Source: an uncultured Planctomycetia bacterium (GTDB taxonomy: Bacteria; Planctomycetota; UBA1135; GCA-002686595). Taken from it: DNA of 64,000 bases. The notes below the pieces were generated by a model, which searched no databases, was not told where the DNA came from, and worked only from the letters and a program-made list of their open reading frames with translations. Each line of letters starts with the position of its first letter. Within the stretch, counting starts at the first letter, position 1. Made by a program: the position numbers and the translations under genes. Shown in pieces: positions 34,585-43,529 of the stretch. The stretch is from assembly GCA_938003765.1 (NCBI GenBank), contig CALKYE010000254.1, positions 1 to 64,000 on the forward strand, in the 5' to 3' direction.

Positions 34585-36035
34585 TCACGCTCGCTTTGCT
34601 CGCGGCGCTCGGGCCGCAGGACTCGACGCCCGACCCGCGCTCGGAAGCGCGCTACTACGCCGTCGAGACGCTCGCGCTCCCCGAGCACGTCGAACTCGAA
34701 GTCGGCGGTCTGCTCGCACGCGCCGATGGCTCGATCCTCGCCTGCACGCGGCGCGGAGAAGTGTGGTGCATCCGCGATGCGTTCAGAGCGGGCCGCGAGC
34801 CGCGCTTCGTGCGCTTCGCGCAGGGTCTGCACGAGCCGCTCGGCCTCGTCGAGCACCAAGGCTGGATCTACGTGGCGCAGCGCGGCGAGCTCTCGCGGAT
34901 GCGCGACGTCGACGGCGACGATCGGATGGACGAGCTCGAGACCGTGTGCGACGCGTGGAGCGTGTCGGGCAACTACCACGAGTACAACTTCGGCCCCGCG
35001 CTCGCGCCCGACGGCTCGCTGTGGATCACGACCAACAAGCCCTTCGGAGACGAGCCCTTCGGACGCGCGAAGTGGCGCGGGTTCGCGCTGCGCATCGGAC
35101 TCGACGGTTCGATGCAGCCGATGTGCGCGGGGCTGCGCTCGCCGGCCGGCATCGGCGCGGCGCCGTGGGGCGATTTGTTCTACACGGACAATCAGGGCGA
35201 GTGGTGCGGCGCGAGCAAGCTCGCGCACCTCGAGCCCGGCGACTTCCACGGCCATCCGTGGGGCGCGTTTTCGTGCGACGACCCGCTGTGGACGTTCTCC
35301 AAGCCCGGCGAGGCGCCGAACGGCGTGCTGATGCCCGAGGTCGCCGCGACGATGGCGAGCTTCAAGCTTCCGGCCGTGTGGTTTCCCTACGACAAGATGG
35401 GGCGCTCGCCCGCGGGCTTCGTGTGGGACGAGTCGAGCGGCGCCTTCGGGCCGTTCGCGGGGCAGATGTTCGTCGGCGATCAGTACCAGTCGTCGGTGAT
35501 CCGCGTGCAGCTCGAGAAGGTCGGCAAGCGTTGGCAGGGCGCGTGCTTCCCGTTCCGCCGCGGGCTGTCGAGCGGCGTCGTGCGCGTCGCGTGGGACGGA
35601 CGCGGCGGCCTGTTGTGCGGGCTCACCGACCGCGGCTGGGGGAGCCTGGGCAATCGCACGCACGGCCTCGAGCGCCTCACGTGGACCGGCGAGACGCCGT
35701 TCGAGATCCGCGCCATGCACGCGCGGCCCGACGGCTTCGAGCTCGAGTTCACCGCGCCGGTCGAACTCGCGTCGGCGTCCGAGCCCGCGAACTACCAGTT
35801 CTCGAGCTACACCTACTTGCTGCACGAGAACTACGGCAGCGACGAGGTCGACAAGCGTGAGCTGAGCGTGCGCGAGGCGCGCGTCTCCGACGATCGGCTC
35901 AGCGTGCGTCTGGTCGTCGAGGGCCTGCGCGAGGGCTACGTGCACGAACTCGCCTGCGGCGTGGCGCAGGCGGGCGGGACGCACCTCGTGCACGACAAGG
36001 CGTACTACACTCTGATCGAGCTGCCCGCGAAGTGA
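34581..36035 (+). CDS. Glucose/sorbosone dehydrogenase-like propeller protein
   Basis: 484 residues. The GTG start overlaps the cytochrome stop (GTGA), and AGGAGGT lies six bases before it, so translation is coupled. A short hydrophobic N-terminus (VITLALLAALG) may be a weak signal. The body is a six-bladed propeller of the sorbosone-dehydrogenase/PVC dehydrogenase kind: VGGLLARADGSILACTRRGEVWCI, GLHEPLGLVEHQGWIYVAQRGELSRM, FYTDNQGEWCGASKLAH, and CGLTDRGWGSLG near 350. A C-terminal Ig-like strand set follows (FELEFTAPVELASASEP). Probably an extracytoplasmic sugar-oxidising protein working with the upstream cytochrome. The 890-residue protein at 40759 has the same propeller. Confidence 0.82.
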   Translation: MITLALLAALGPQDSTPDPRSEARYYAVETLALPEHVELEVGGLLARADGSILACTRRGEVWCIRDAFRAGREPRFVRFAQGLHEPLGLVEHQGWIYVAQRGELSRMRDVDGDDRMDELETVCDAWSVSGNYHEYNFGPALAPDGSLWITTNKPFGDEPFGRAKWRGFALRIGLDGSMQPMCAGLRSPAGIGAAPWGDLFYTDNQGEWCGASKLAHLEPGDFHGHPWGAFSCDDPLWTFSKPGEAPNGVLMPEVAATMASFKLPAVWFPYDKMGRSPAGFVWDESSGAFGPFAGQMFVGDQYQSSVIRVQLEKVGKRWQGACFPFRRGLSSGVVRVAWDGRGGLLCGLTDRGWGSLGNRTHGLERLTWTGETPFEIRAMHARPDGFELEFTAPVELASASEPANYQFSSYTYLLHENYGSDEVDKRELSVREARVSDDRLSVRLVVEGLREGYVHELACGVAQAGGTHLVHDKAYYTLIELPAK

Positions 36036-37138
36036 TGCCGTCCGCACCGATCGAGTCGAGCCGTCTGCGCGCGGCGTTGTTGGCCGTCGCCATCGCGCTC
36101 TCGTCCGCGGCGCTGGCGGCGCCGGCGCGAGCCTGGCCGGGCGACGACGTCAGCGCCAAGATCACGCGGCTGCGCGACTCGCGCATCAGCGTCGACGAGC
36201 GCGAGCGGCTGTGCGGCGAGCTCCTCGCGCTGGGGCCCAGCGGCGCGGGCGCGCTGGCGACGCTGGCGAGCGAGCAGGTCGAGCGCGCGACGAAGAACGC
36301 GGCCAAGCTCGAGACGCGCTACTTCAAGGACTTCGAGAAGGCGGCGCTCAAGCTGGTGGACGCGCGCTCGACCAAGGCGGCGCTCGCGGCGGTCGACGAG
36401 GCGCGCACCGCGGTGCGCAAGCTGCAGAGCAAGGCCGATCTCTCGAAGTCCGATGTCGAGCAGGTCGGCGACCCCGCAGTGGCCAAGCTGCGCGAGGTGT
36501 TCGAGGTCACGCCCGAGCAGGTCGCCGAGGCGAACGCGGCGCTGGCCGCGCAACGCGAGGAGCTCTCGCAGGCCTGGTGGCAGGCGAGCGATTGGTTCGA
36601 CACGGCTCAACGCGCGCTGCGCGTGCTCGGCGACACCAAACGCGCCGGGCCCAGCGATCCGACGGCGCGCTGGGACGACTTGGTCGCGCAGGAGGTGTGG
36701 CTGTGCACGCTCGCGCTGCCGATGAGCCCGGGCGATCGACGCACGCTGCTCCAGAACCGCGAACTGGCGCCGCAGATCGACCCCGAGGAAGCCGCGGGCG
36801 TGCTCGACCTCAACCAGTTGCGCCTGTTGCTCGGCCTCAACGCCGTCGCGATCGACGTGAAGCTGTGCGACGCGTCGCGCGACCACTCGAACGACATGCG
36901 CACGCTCGGCTTCTTCGCGCACGAGTCGCCCGTCGAGGGCAAGAAGACGCCGTGGGATCGCGCTGCGCGCTTCGGCACGAGCGCGGGGGCCGAGAACATC
37001 GCCGCGGGACAAACGACGGGCGCCGGCGCCAACCGCGCCTGGTGGTACAGCCCCGGACACCACAAGAACATGCTCGGCGGGCACTCGCGCATCGGCCTGG
37101 GCCGCAGCGAGACGCACTGGACGCAGATGTTCGGTTGA
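36035..37138 (+). CDS. Secreted CAP/SCP-domain protein
   Basis: About 367 residues. The ATG shares its A with the preceding TGA (TGATG); a GTG directly before it is also possible. Signal peptide LLAVAIALSSAALAAPARA. Residues 40-215 are helical and charged, coiled-coil-like (VERATKNAAKLETRYFKDFEK, VDEARTAVRKLQSKADLS). The last 120 residues are a CAP (SCP/PR-1-like) domain: LLLGLNAVAIDVKLCDASRDHSNDM, FFAHESPVEGKKTPWDRA, AGAENIAAG, and WWYSPGHHKNML. The CAP His/Glu pattern (SRDHS, HES, AENI, GHHKNM) is intact. Bacterial CAP proteins are extracellular, with uncertain activity. It is coupled to the dehydrogenase-like gene. Confidence 0.8.
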   Translation: MPSAPIESSRLRAALLAVAIALSSAALAAPARAWPGDDVSAKITRLRDSRISVDERERLCGELLALGPSGAGALATLASEQVERATKNAAKLETRYFKDFEKAALKLVDARSTKAALAAVDEARTAVRKLQSKADLSKSDVEQVGDPAVAKLREVFEVTPEQVAEANAALAAQREELSQAWWQASDWFDTAQRALRVLGDTKRAGPSDPTARWDDLVAQEVWLCTLALPMSPGDRRTLLQNRELAPQIDPEEAAGVLDLNQLRLLLGLNAVAIDVKLCDASRDHSNDMRTLGFFAHESPVEGKKTPWDRAARFGTSAGAENIAAGQTTGAGANRAWWYSPGHHKNMLGGHSRIGLGRSETHWTQMFG

Positions 37139-37156
37139 GAGGTTGAGCGTCACACG

Positions 37157-38047
37157 ATGAAGGAGCCGATCGAAGTCGACCTCGCGTCGCTGCGGGCCAA
37201 ACCCGGTCGGCGCGTGCGCCTGGATCGGTGGGCGACGCGGCAGGCGCCGCTGTACGCGAGCAAGAAGGAAGCGAAGGAGCGGCTCGAAGCCGGCGCGCGC
37301 GAACTCGCCGCGCTGCAGGAGCGCCTTTACGCGCACAACCGCTACGCGCTGCTCCTGATCTTCCAGGCCATGGATTCGGCCGGGAAGGACGGCGCGATCC
37401 GGCACGTGATGTCCGGCGTGAACCCGCAGGGCTGTCAGGTGTTCAGCTTCAAGCACCCCAGCGCGGAGGAGCTCGACCACGACTTCCTGTGGCGCACGCA
37501 CCGCGCGCTCCCCGAGCGCGGCCGCATCGGCATCTTCAATCGCTCGTACTACGAGGAGGTGCTGATCGTGCGGGTGCAGCCGCAGATCCTGCGCGCGCAG
37601 AGCCTTCCCGAGCCGACGCTGCGCTCCAAGAGCTTCTGGGAGGAGCGCTACCGCTCGATCGTCGAGTCCGAGGAGCACCTCGTCCGCAACGGCACGCGCG
37701 TGGTGAAGTTCTTCCTGCACCTCTCGCGCGAGGAGCAGCGCCAGCGCCTGCTCGCGCGCATCGACGATCCGGAGAAGAACTGGAAGTTCTCGGGCGCCGA
37801 CCTCGAGCAGCGCCGCGCGTGGGGCGACTACATGGACGCGTACGAGCGCTGCATCACCGCCACGAGCACCGCGAGCGCGCCCTGGTACATCGTGCCCGCC
37901 GACGACAAGTGGAACGCGCGCCTCTCGATCTCGAGCGTCGTGCGCCAGACGCTGCGCGGACTGGACCTCGACTTCCCTCGGGCGAACGCTGAACGCCGCG
38001 CCGAGTTGGCCGAGTATCGCCGCCAGCTCGAGTCGGACGCGGAGTGA
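37157..38047 (+). CDS. ppk2: Polyphosphate kinase 2 (PPK2 family nucleotide phosphotransferase)
   Basis: 296-residue cytosolic kinase. Walker [10 protein letters not shown] lies at about residues 71-79, followed by the family block [34 protein letters not shown] (lid/Walker B region), and [24 protein letters not shown]. Length and the MSGVNPQG block fit the one-domain class that uses polyphosphate to phosphorylate AMP/ADP-type nucleotides (class III-like). The real direction of catalysis cannot be told from sequence. It starts 18 bp after the CAP gene and is followed by the membrane glycosyltransferase 10 bp later, so it sits inside a long plus-strand operon. Confidence 0.9.
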   Translation: MKEPIEVDLASLRAKPGRRVRLDRWATRQAPLYASKKEAKERLEAGARELAALQERLYAHNRYALLLIFQAMDSAGKDGAIRHVMSGVNPQGCQVFSFKHPSAEELDHDFLWRTHRALPERGRIGIFNRSYYEEVLIVRVQPQILRAQSLPEPTLRSKSFWEERYRSIVESEEHLVRNGTRVVKFFLHLSREEQRQRLLARIDDPEKNWKFSGADLEQRRAWGDYMDAYERCITATSTASAPWYIVPADDKWNARLSISSVVRQTLRGLDLDFPRANAERRAELAEYRRQLESDAE

Positions 38048-38057
38048 CGCCGTCGCC

Positions 38058-39521
38058 ATGCGCATGCGCGAGCGAGCGTTCGAGATCGCCGGCGTAGCGC
38101 TCGGCGTCGTCGCGCTCGCGCTGAGCTGGAGCGCCTCGTCGCTCTATGGACTGGGGATCGACGCCGACGGCGTGTGGAACCTGTCCGCGGGCGTGAGCCT
38201 GGTCGAAGGTCGCGGGCTCGTGACCTGCCGCGACGAGCCGTTCACGCTGTGGCCGCCGCTGTACCCGCTGGTGATGGCGGCGCTCGAGTTCGCGCGCGTC
38301 GACGTCCTCGCCGGACTGCGCGTGCTGCATCTGGTTGCGCTCGCCGCGACGCTCGCGCTCAGCGCACGGTTGGCGTTCGTGCTCTCGGGCTCGCGCTGGG
38401 CCGTCCTCGCGACGCTCGGCTCGCTGGCGCTGTCCTCGCGCGTGCACGAGTTCACGATCCAGGTGTTGTCCGAGACGTTCTTCGTCCCGCTCGTGCTCGG
38501 CGCAGTGGTCGCCGCTCGCGCGTGGTTCGAGAGTCCGACGCGCTCGCGTTGGGTCGCGCTGGTCGCCCTCAGCGCCCTCGCGTGCCTGCAGCGCTACGTC
38601 GGCGTCGCGGTCGTGCTTACGGTGGGCGGCGCCCTGCTCTGCGCGGGGCCCGGCGGTTTGGGCTCGCGTGCGTTGCGAGCCACGCACTACGCGGCCGCGT
38701 CGGTGGCGCCGCTGCTCGCCTGGTTCGCGCGCAACTACCGCATCGAAGGCGCGTTCACCGGCGGTCGCGATGCGGCCATCGAGCCGTCAGAGGCGATCGC
38801 GAGCGACACGCTGAGCACGCTCGCGCGCTGGATCGTTCCGGACGGCGCGCCGCAGTGGGTCGCGGCCGTGCTCTACGCGCTCGCGGCCGTGCTCGTCGCG
38901 CGCGGGCTGCTCGATCCGCAGCGCCGCCGCGATTGGGCCCTGAGCGCGTCGACAGCCGGCGTGTACCTCGTCCTGGTGGTCGCCATGGCCACCGCGGTGC
39001 GCGTCGATCGCATCGCCGATCGGCTGCTCTACCCCGCGCTCCCGCTGCTCGTGGCGCTCGTCTGGGCGAGCTGCTTCCGCGCGGTGAGCTCGCCGCGCGT
39101 GCTGGCCGCGTTCGTCATCGTCGCGCTCGCGAGTTGGAGCGCAGGTGCGCTGCGGCTCGTCGGCCACTACGAGCGCTGGCGCAGCGATGGGGCCGGCACG
39201 CTCCACACGCGCCTGTGGCAGGAGCACGCGCTGACGCACGATCTGCGCCGCCTCTCGATCCGCGGGCCGTGCTGGTCGAACGCGCCGGAATTGGTGTGGA
39301 TGCTGCAGCGGATCCCCGTGCGCTTCCTCGCGCCCGGATCGCGGGCCTGGACGCGCGCTGGAGAGCAAGCCGCGTTGAGCGGCGGGTCGTTGGCCTGGTT
39401 CCAGCAGGATGGCAAGCCCAAGGGCGCGCTGCCCGAGCTCGCGCGACTCGCGCGCACCAGTCCTCTCGCCGCGGTGGAGGACGGGCTGCTGCTGCGCCTC
39501 CATCCTGCGGACGAGCGCTGA
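38058..39521 (+). CDS. GT-C family integral membrane glycosyltransferase (GT39/ArnT-like)
   Basis: 487 residues with about ten hydrophobic helices spread from residue 10 to 370. The first luminal loop reads GIDADGVWNLSAGVSLVEG, followed by FTLWPPLYPLVMAALEF, the layout of dolichyl-phosphate-mannose/ArnT-like enzymes where an acidic residue after helix 1 is catalytic. The last 100 residues are soluble. It would transfer a lipid-linked sugar onto an extracytoplasmic acceptor; donor and acceptor are unknown. It begins 10 bp after ppk2. Confidence 0.7.
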   Translation: MRMRERAFEIAGVALGVVALALSWSASSLYGLGIDADGVWNLSAGVSLVEGRGLVTCRDEPFTLWPPLYPLVMAALEFARVDVLAGLRVLHLVALAATLALSARLAFVLSGSRWAVLATLGSLALSSRVHEFTIQVLSETFFVPLVLGAVVAARAWFESPTRSRWVALVALSALACLQRYVGVAVVLTVGGALLCAGPGGLGSRALRATHYAAASVAPLLAWFARNYRIEGAFTGGRDAAIEPSEAIASDTLSTLARWIVPDGAPQWVAAVLYALAAVLVARGLLDPQRRRDWALSASTAGVYLVLVVAMATAVRVDRIADRLLYPALPLLVALVWASCFRAVSSPRVLAAFVIVALASWSAGALRLVGHYERWRSDGAGTLHTRLWQEHALTHDLRRLSIRGPCWSNAPELVWMLQRIPVRFLAPGSRAWTRAGEQAALSGGSLAWFQQDGKPKGALPELARLARTSPLAAVEDGLLLRLHPADER

Positions 39522-39592
39522 TCGTCCCGGGTGAGGACTTTCGCGCGCCGAGCGGTCGCTGCACACTTGTGCGCCCTCTCCAATCCCCACGC

Positions 39593-40762
39593 ATGCAAAC
39601 ACGCCCCTTTCCGTCGCTTCTCTTTGCTCTTGTGTTGTCCGCCGCCGGCGCCTGGAACCCCGCGCGCGGCCAGGACGAACCCGAACGCGACGGCAAATGG
39701 CTGTACCAGCGGCACTGCTCGGGCTGCCACAACGACAACGGCGACGGCAAGGGGCCGACGATCACGGCGCTCGGGCTCGAGGCGCGCGACTTCAAGGCGG
39801 GCGGCTTCGCTTTCGGCGACTCGCGCGAGCAGATCTTCAAGACGCTCTCGACTGGAATCCCCGGGCGTTCGCCGATGCCGTCGTTCGCCGGCGTGATGGA
39901 CGAGGACGAGCGCTGGCTCGTCGTCGACTACGTGCGCACGCTGATGCCGCCGCGCAAGGACGAGGCGCCGAGCCGCACGATCATGGTGGTCGCCGACAAG
40001 CCGGTGATGGCGCGCGGCAAGCTGCCGCCGATCGCCGAGGGCGCGAAGCAGACGACGCGCGGGCTCCTGCTCGGCGATCCCTCGGGCATGACCTTCGAGT
40101 ACGACCTCGACGGCGCGCGACTGCTCGGCGTGCGCCTGGGGCAGTTCGCGGATCGCGAGGACTGGGGCGACCGCGGCGGCGCGTATTTGAAGCCGCTCGG
40201 CAAGCTCGTTTACCGGCGCGTGGACGACACGCTCGAGTGGCCCGTGACGCTCGCGACGCCCGATCCGAAGGCTGCGCCGTTCCGGCGCGTCGTGCGCTCG
40301 AGCTGGACGCACTCGGATCGCGCCGGGCTCGACTACGACGTCGTCGACGCCCGCGGGCTCGTTCGCGCTCGCGTGCGCGAGAGCGTGAGCGTGCAGCGAC
40401 TGTCGATCGGCGCAGGGTTCACGCGCCGCTGGGAGGCGACGCCGGCGCAAGGCGTGCAGTCGTGCTCGTTCTCGGTGGCCGATGCGCACGGCCAGCCGTG
40501 GAAGGCCAATCCGCGCGCGCCAGCGGCGGGGCAGCCAGCGCGCAAACCGTCGTGGTGGACCTGTGAGCTCGGAGACGAAGGCGTCGAGCTCGTGCTGCCG
40601 CGCTCGAGCCAAGCGCTGGGCGTGACGCCGAGCGAGCAGGCGCTCGTGTTCAGCGTGTTCAGTCGGTCGGGCGAAGCGCTCGTCCTCGAAGCCACGCTCG
40701 TCCGCGCGGCGCAGTTCACCCCCGAGCTGGGCGAGCAACTCGCCACGGAGATCGGCCAATGA
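39593..40762 (+). CDS. Secreted mono-haem cytochrome c
   Basis: 389 residues with a signal peptide (MQTRPFPSLLFALVLSAAGA). The cytochrome c domain spans about residues 33-120: CSGCHNDNGDGKGP near 42, with distal Met candidates in GIPGRSPMPSFAG near 90 and DYVRTLMPP near 115. The following 270 residues are beta-rich and similar to haem-binding domains of ethylbenzene-dehydrogenase type (FEYDLDGARLLGVRLGQF, EWPVTLATPDPKAA). The stop overlaps the ATG of the dehydrogenase-like fusion gene (ATGA), repeating the cytochrome-propeller arrangement seen at 31.9-36 kb. Confidence 0.8.
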   Translation: MQTRPFPSLLFALVLSAAGAWNPARGQDEPERDGKWLYQRHCSGCHNDNGDGKGPTITALGLEARDFKAGGFAFGDSREQIFKTLSTGIPGRSPMPSFAGVMDEDERWLVVDYVRTLMPPRKDEAPSRTIMVVADKPVMARGKLPPIAEGAKQTTRGLLLGDPSGMTFEYDLDGARLLGVRLGQFADREDWGDRGGAYLKPLGKLVYRRVDDTLEWPVTLATPDPKAAPFRRVVRSSWTHSDRAGLDYDVVDARGLVRARVRESVSVQRLSIGAGFTRRWEATPAQGVQSCSFSVADAHGQPWKANPRAPAAGQPARKPSWWTCELGDEGVELVLPRSSQALGVTPSEQALVFSVFSRSGEALVLEATLVRAAQFTPELGEQLATEIGQ

Positions 40763-43431
40763 GCGCAGCGCTCCTTCTCGTGCAAGCCGCGGCGATCGCC
40801 GCACTCGAAGCCGATCACTACGTCGTCGATTACCTGCCGACGCCCGAGGGCGCGCGCATCGAAGTCGGCGGCATGGACTTCCTGCCCGACGGCCGGCTCG
40901 TCGTGTCGACGCGCCGCGGTCAGGTGTGGATGGTCGAGAACCCGCTCGCGGCCGATCCCAAGGACGCGAAGTTCACGCTCTTCGCCGAAGGCCTGCACGA
41001 AGGCCTCGGGCTCGAGGTCGTGAACGGCGAGATCTACGTGCTGCAGCGCGGCGAGCTCTCGAAGCTGTTCGACGACGACGGCGACGGCGCGTGCGACCGC
41101 ATCGACACCTTCGCGCAGGGTTGGGGCTACTCGGGCCACTACCACGAGTTCGCCTTCGGGCTGCCGCGCGACAACGCGGGCAACTTCTACGCGAGCTTCA
41201 ACGTCTCGTTCGGCGATCCGCACTGGTGGCACGGGCGTTCGACCGTGCCCGACCGCGGTTGGATCCTGCGCATCAAGCCCGACGGCTCGCTCGAGCGCGT
41301 GGCGAGCGGCGCGCGCAGTCCGTGCGGCCTCGGCCGCAACAGCGCGGGCGACATCTTCTACACGGACAACCAGGGCGACTGGATGCCGGCCTGTCCGATC
41401 TTCCACGTCACCGACGGCGCGTTCTTCGGCCATCCGGCGGCGTTGAACTGGACCAAGGAGTACCTCGACGCGGGCCGCACGGCGAGCGACACCGAGACGC
41501 CGGACCATCCGCGCGTGAACGCCGCGATCTGGCTGCCGTACGACTGGTCGCGCTCGACGGGCAACCTCGTCCCCAACGAAACCGGCGGCAAGTTCGGGCC
41601 GTTCGAGAAGCAGCTCTTCGTGGCCGAGATGACCAACGGCTACGTGCTGCGCGCGGACCTCGAGAAGGTGCGCGGCCAGTACCAGGGCTGGGTGATCCCG
41701 TTCCGCCACAAGGTGGGCTCGAACGTGCGCCTGCGCTTCGCTCCGGACGGCACGTTGATGTGCGGCTTCACCGATCGCGGTTGGGGCGGACAGCCTCCGG
41801 GCGACGGCATCGGCCGCATCCGCGTGAAGCCGGGCGCGACGCCCTTCGAAGTGCAGTCGGTCAAGCTCGTTCCCGGCGGCTTCGAGGTCTCGTTCACGCA
41901 GCCGCTGAGCCTCGCGGCGCCGACGGCGGTGATCGCGGCGAAGGTGACGCAGTACGACTACAACTACTGGTGGGAGTACGGCTCGCCTCCGACCAACACG
42001 GTCGAGCGCGCGCTGGTCGGCGCCGCGCTCTCGGCGGATCGCAAGAGCGTCACGCTGAACGTCGCGGGACTGGCGGCGGGCATGGTCGCGCGCGTGGACC
42101 TCGGACCCCTCGAGTCGGAGTCCGGCGCGCCGCTGCTCCACCGCGAGTTCGCCTACACGGTCAATCAGCTCGTCGACGGACCCGAGAGCAAGGAACTCGT
42201 CGCCAAGGCCGTCCCGCAGCCGCAAGCGCGCGAGCGCGGCGACGAGGGGATGCTCTACCTGATGCGCGGTGAGACGCTCGCCGCGTGGAACGCGCCGGGT
42301 TGGAGCGCGGGCGAGGTGAAGCTCGATCCGGCCGACAAGCGCAAGCTCGTGCTCGCGCCCGATCAGAAGCCCAACGATTGGAGCGGCGCCGCGGTCTCGA
42401 ACGTCGGCGCTGAGAAGCCCGGCGAGTTGGTGAGCAAGTTCGAGCTCGGCGACATCGACTTCTCCTTCGAGTTCCTGCTGCCCGAGGACGGCAACTCCGG
42501 GCTGTACCTGATGGGCCGCTACGAAGTGCAGTTGCGCGACAACGGCGGCCGCACCGAGCTCGGTTACGGCGATTTGGGCGGCGTGTACGCGGCGGGCGAC
42601 AGCTCCGCGTGGCCCGGTCGCGCGCCGAATTTCGACGTCTGGCGCGGCGCCGGGCGCTGGCACTCGATGACCGGCAGCTTCAAGGCGCCGCGCTTCGACG
42701 GCAGCGGGAACAAGCTCGAGAACGCTCGCCTGCGGCGTGTGATGGTCAACGACACGCTGCTCCACGAGGAGCTCGAGCTGCCCTGCCCGACGGCCGGCGG
42801 CTGGGAAGGTGAAGTGCGCTTCGGACCGCTGCGCATCCAGGGCGACCACGGGCACGTGGCGATTCGCGGACTGCGCGTGCGCAGCCGCGAGGCGAAGCCC
42901 GAGCTCGAAGGCTGGACGCGCATCTTCGACGGCGAGTCGCTCGACGGTTGGAAGATCTCCGACGGCGGCGCGTGGAAGGTCGAGGAGGGCGCGCTCGTCG
43001 GCAGCGGCGCGGCGAGCCACATTTTCAGCCCGCGCGGGGACTACCGCGACTTCGAGGTGCGCGCCCAGGTGCGCATCAACCGCGGCGGCAACTCCGGGAT
43101 GTACTTCCGCACCGCCTTCGGGTCGAGCTGGCCCTCGGGCTACGAAGCGCAGATCAACAACTCGCACAGCGATCCGGTCAAGACCGGGAGCCTCTACCAC
43201 CGCGAGCTGATCAAGACGCAACTCGTGCCCGACGACCTGTGGTTCGACTACCGCGTGCTGTGTCGCGACGAGGCCGACGGCGTGCGCATCCAGATCCGCG
43301 TCAACGACGTGCTCGTGACCGACTACCTCGACCGCGAGCGCAAGCACGCCTCGGGGCACATCGCCATCCAGCAGCACCACGACGGCTCGGTGATTCGCGT
43401 GCGCGACGTGTACGTGCGCGAGCTGCGCTGA
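40759..43431 (+). CDS. Dehydrogenase-like propeller fused to two DUF1080 domains
   Basis: 890 residues. A short hydrophobic N-terminus (SAALLLVQAAAIAALEA) precedes a sorbosone-dehydrogenase-like propeller (residues about 30-400: VGGMDFLPDGRLVVSTRRGQVWMV, GLHEGLGLEVVNGEIYVLQRGELSKL, FYTDNQGDWMPACPI, CGFTDRGWGGQP). A first DUF1080 domain covers about 493-710 (GNSGLYLMGRYEVQLRDN), and a second about 715-890 (RIFDGESLDGWKISDGGAWKVE, GNSGMYFRTAFG). The fusion joins a predicted sugar-oxidising unit with 3-keto-glycoside hydrolase domains, which makes chemical sense: oxidation at C3, then cleavage of the 3-keto sugar. This is inferred from known DUF1080 chemistry. It is coupled to the cytochrome gene by ATGA overlap. 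Confidence 0.85.
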   Translation: MSAALLLVQAAAIAALEADHYVVDYLPTPEGARIEVGGMDFLPDGRLVVSTRRGQVWMVENPLAADPKDAKFTLFAEGLHEGLGLEVVNGEIYVLQRGELSKLFDDDGDGACDRIDTFAQGWGYSGHYHEFAFGLPRDNAGNFYASFNVSFGDPHWWHGRSTVPDRGWILRIKPDGSLERVASGARSPCGLGRNSAGDIFYTDNQGDWMPACPIFHVTDGAFFGHPAALNWTKEYLDAGRTASDTETPDHPRVNAAIWLPYDWSRSTGNLVPNETGGKFGPFEKQLFVAEMTNGYVLRADLEKVRGQYQGWVIPFRHKVGSNVRLRFAPDGTLMCGFTDRGWGGQPPGDGIGRIRVKPGATPFEVQSVKLVPGGFEVSFTQPLSLAAPTAVIAAKVTQYDYNYWWEYGSPPTNTVERALVGAALSADRKSVTLNVAGLAAGMVARVDLGPLESESGAPLLHREFAYTVNQLVDGPESKELVAKAVPQPQARERGDEGMLYLMRGETLAAWNAPGWSAGEVKLDPADKRKLVLAPDQKPNDWSGAAVSNVGAEKPGELVSKFELGDIDFSFEFLLPEDGNSGLYLMGRYEVQLRDNGGRTELGYGDLGGVYAAGDSSAWPGRAPNFDVWRGAGRWHSMTGSFKAPRFDGSGNKLENARLRRVMVNDTLLHEELELPCPTAGGWEGEVRFGPLRIQGDHGHVAIRGLRVRSREAKPELEGWTRIFDGESLDGWKISDGGAWKVEEGALVGSGAASHIFSPRGDYRDFEVRAQVRINRGGNSGMYFRTAFGSSWPSGYEAQINNSHSDPVKTGSLYHRELIKTQLVPDDLWFDYRVLCRDEADGVRIQIRVNDVLVTDYLDRERKHASGHIAIQQHHDGSVIRVRDVYVRELR

Positions 43432-43529
43432 GCGCGCGGGTTGAACCGACTCTGAACGCACGAGGCGCCTCGGCGCAGCCAATCTCTCGTCCGCGTCGCT
43501 CTCCTCACGCCTGCGACGCGGACGATCCC

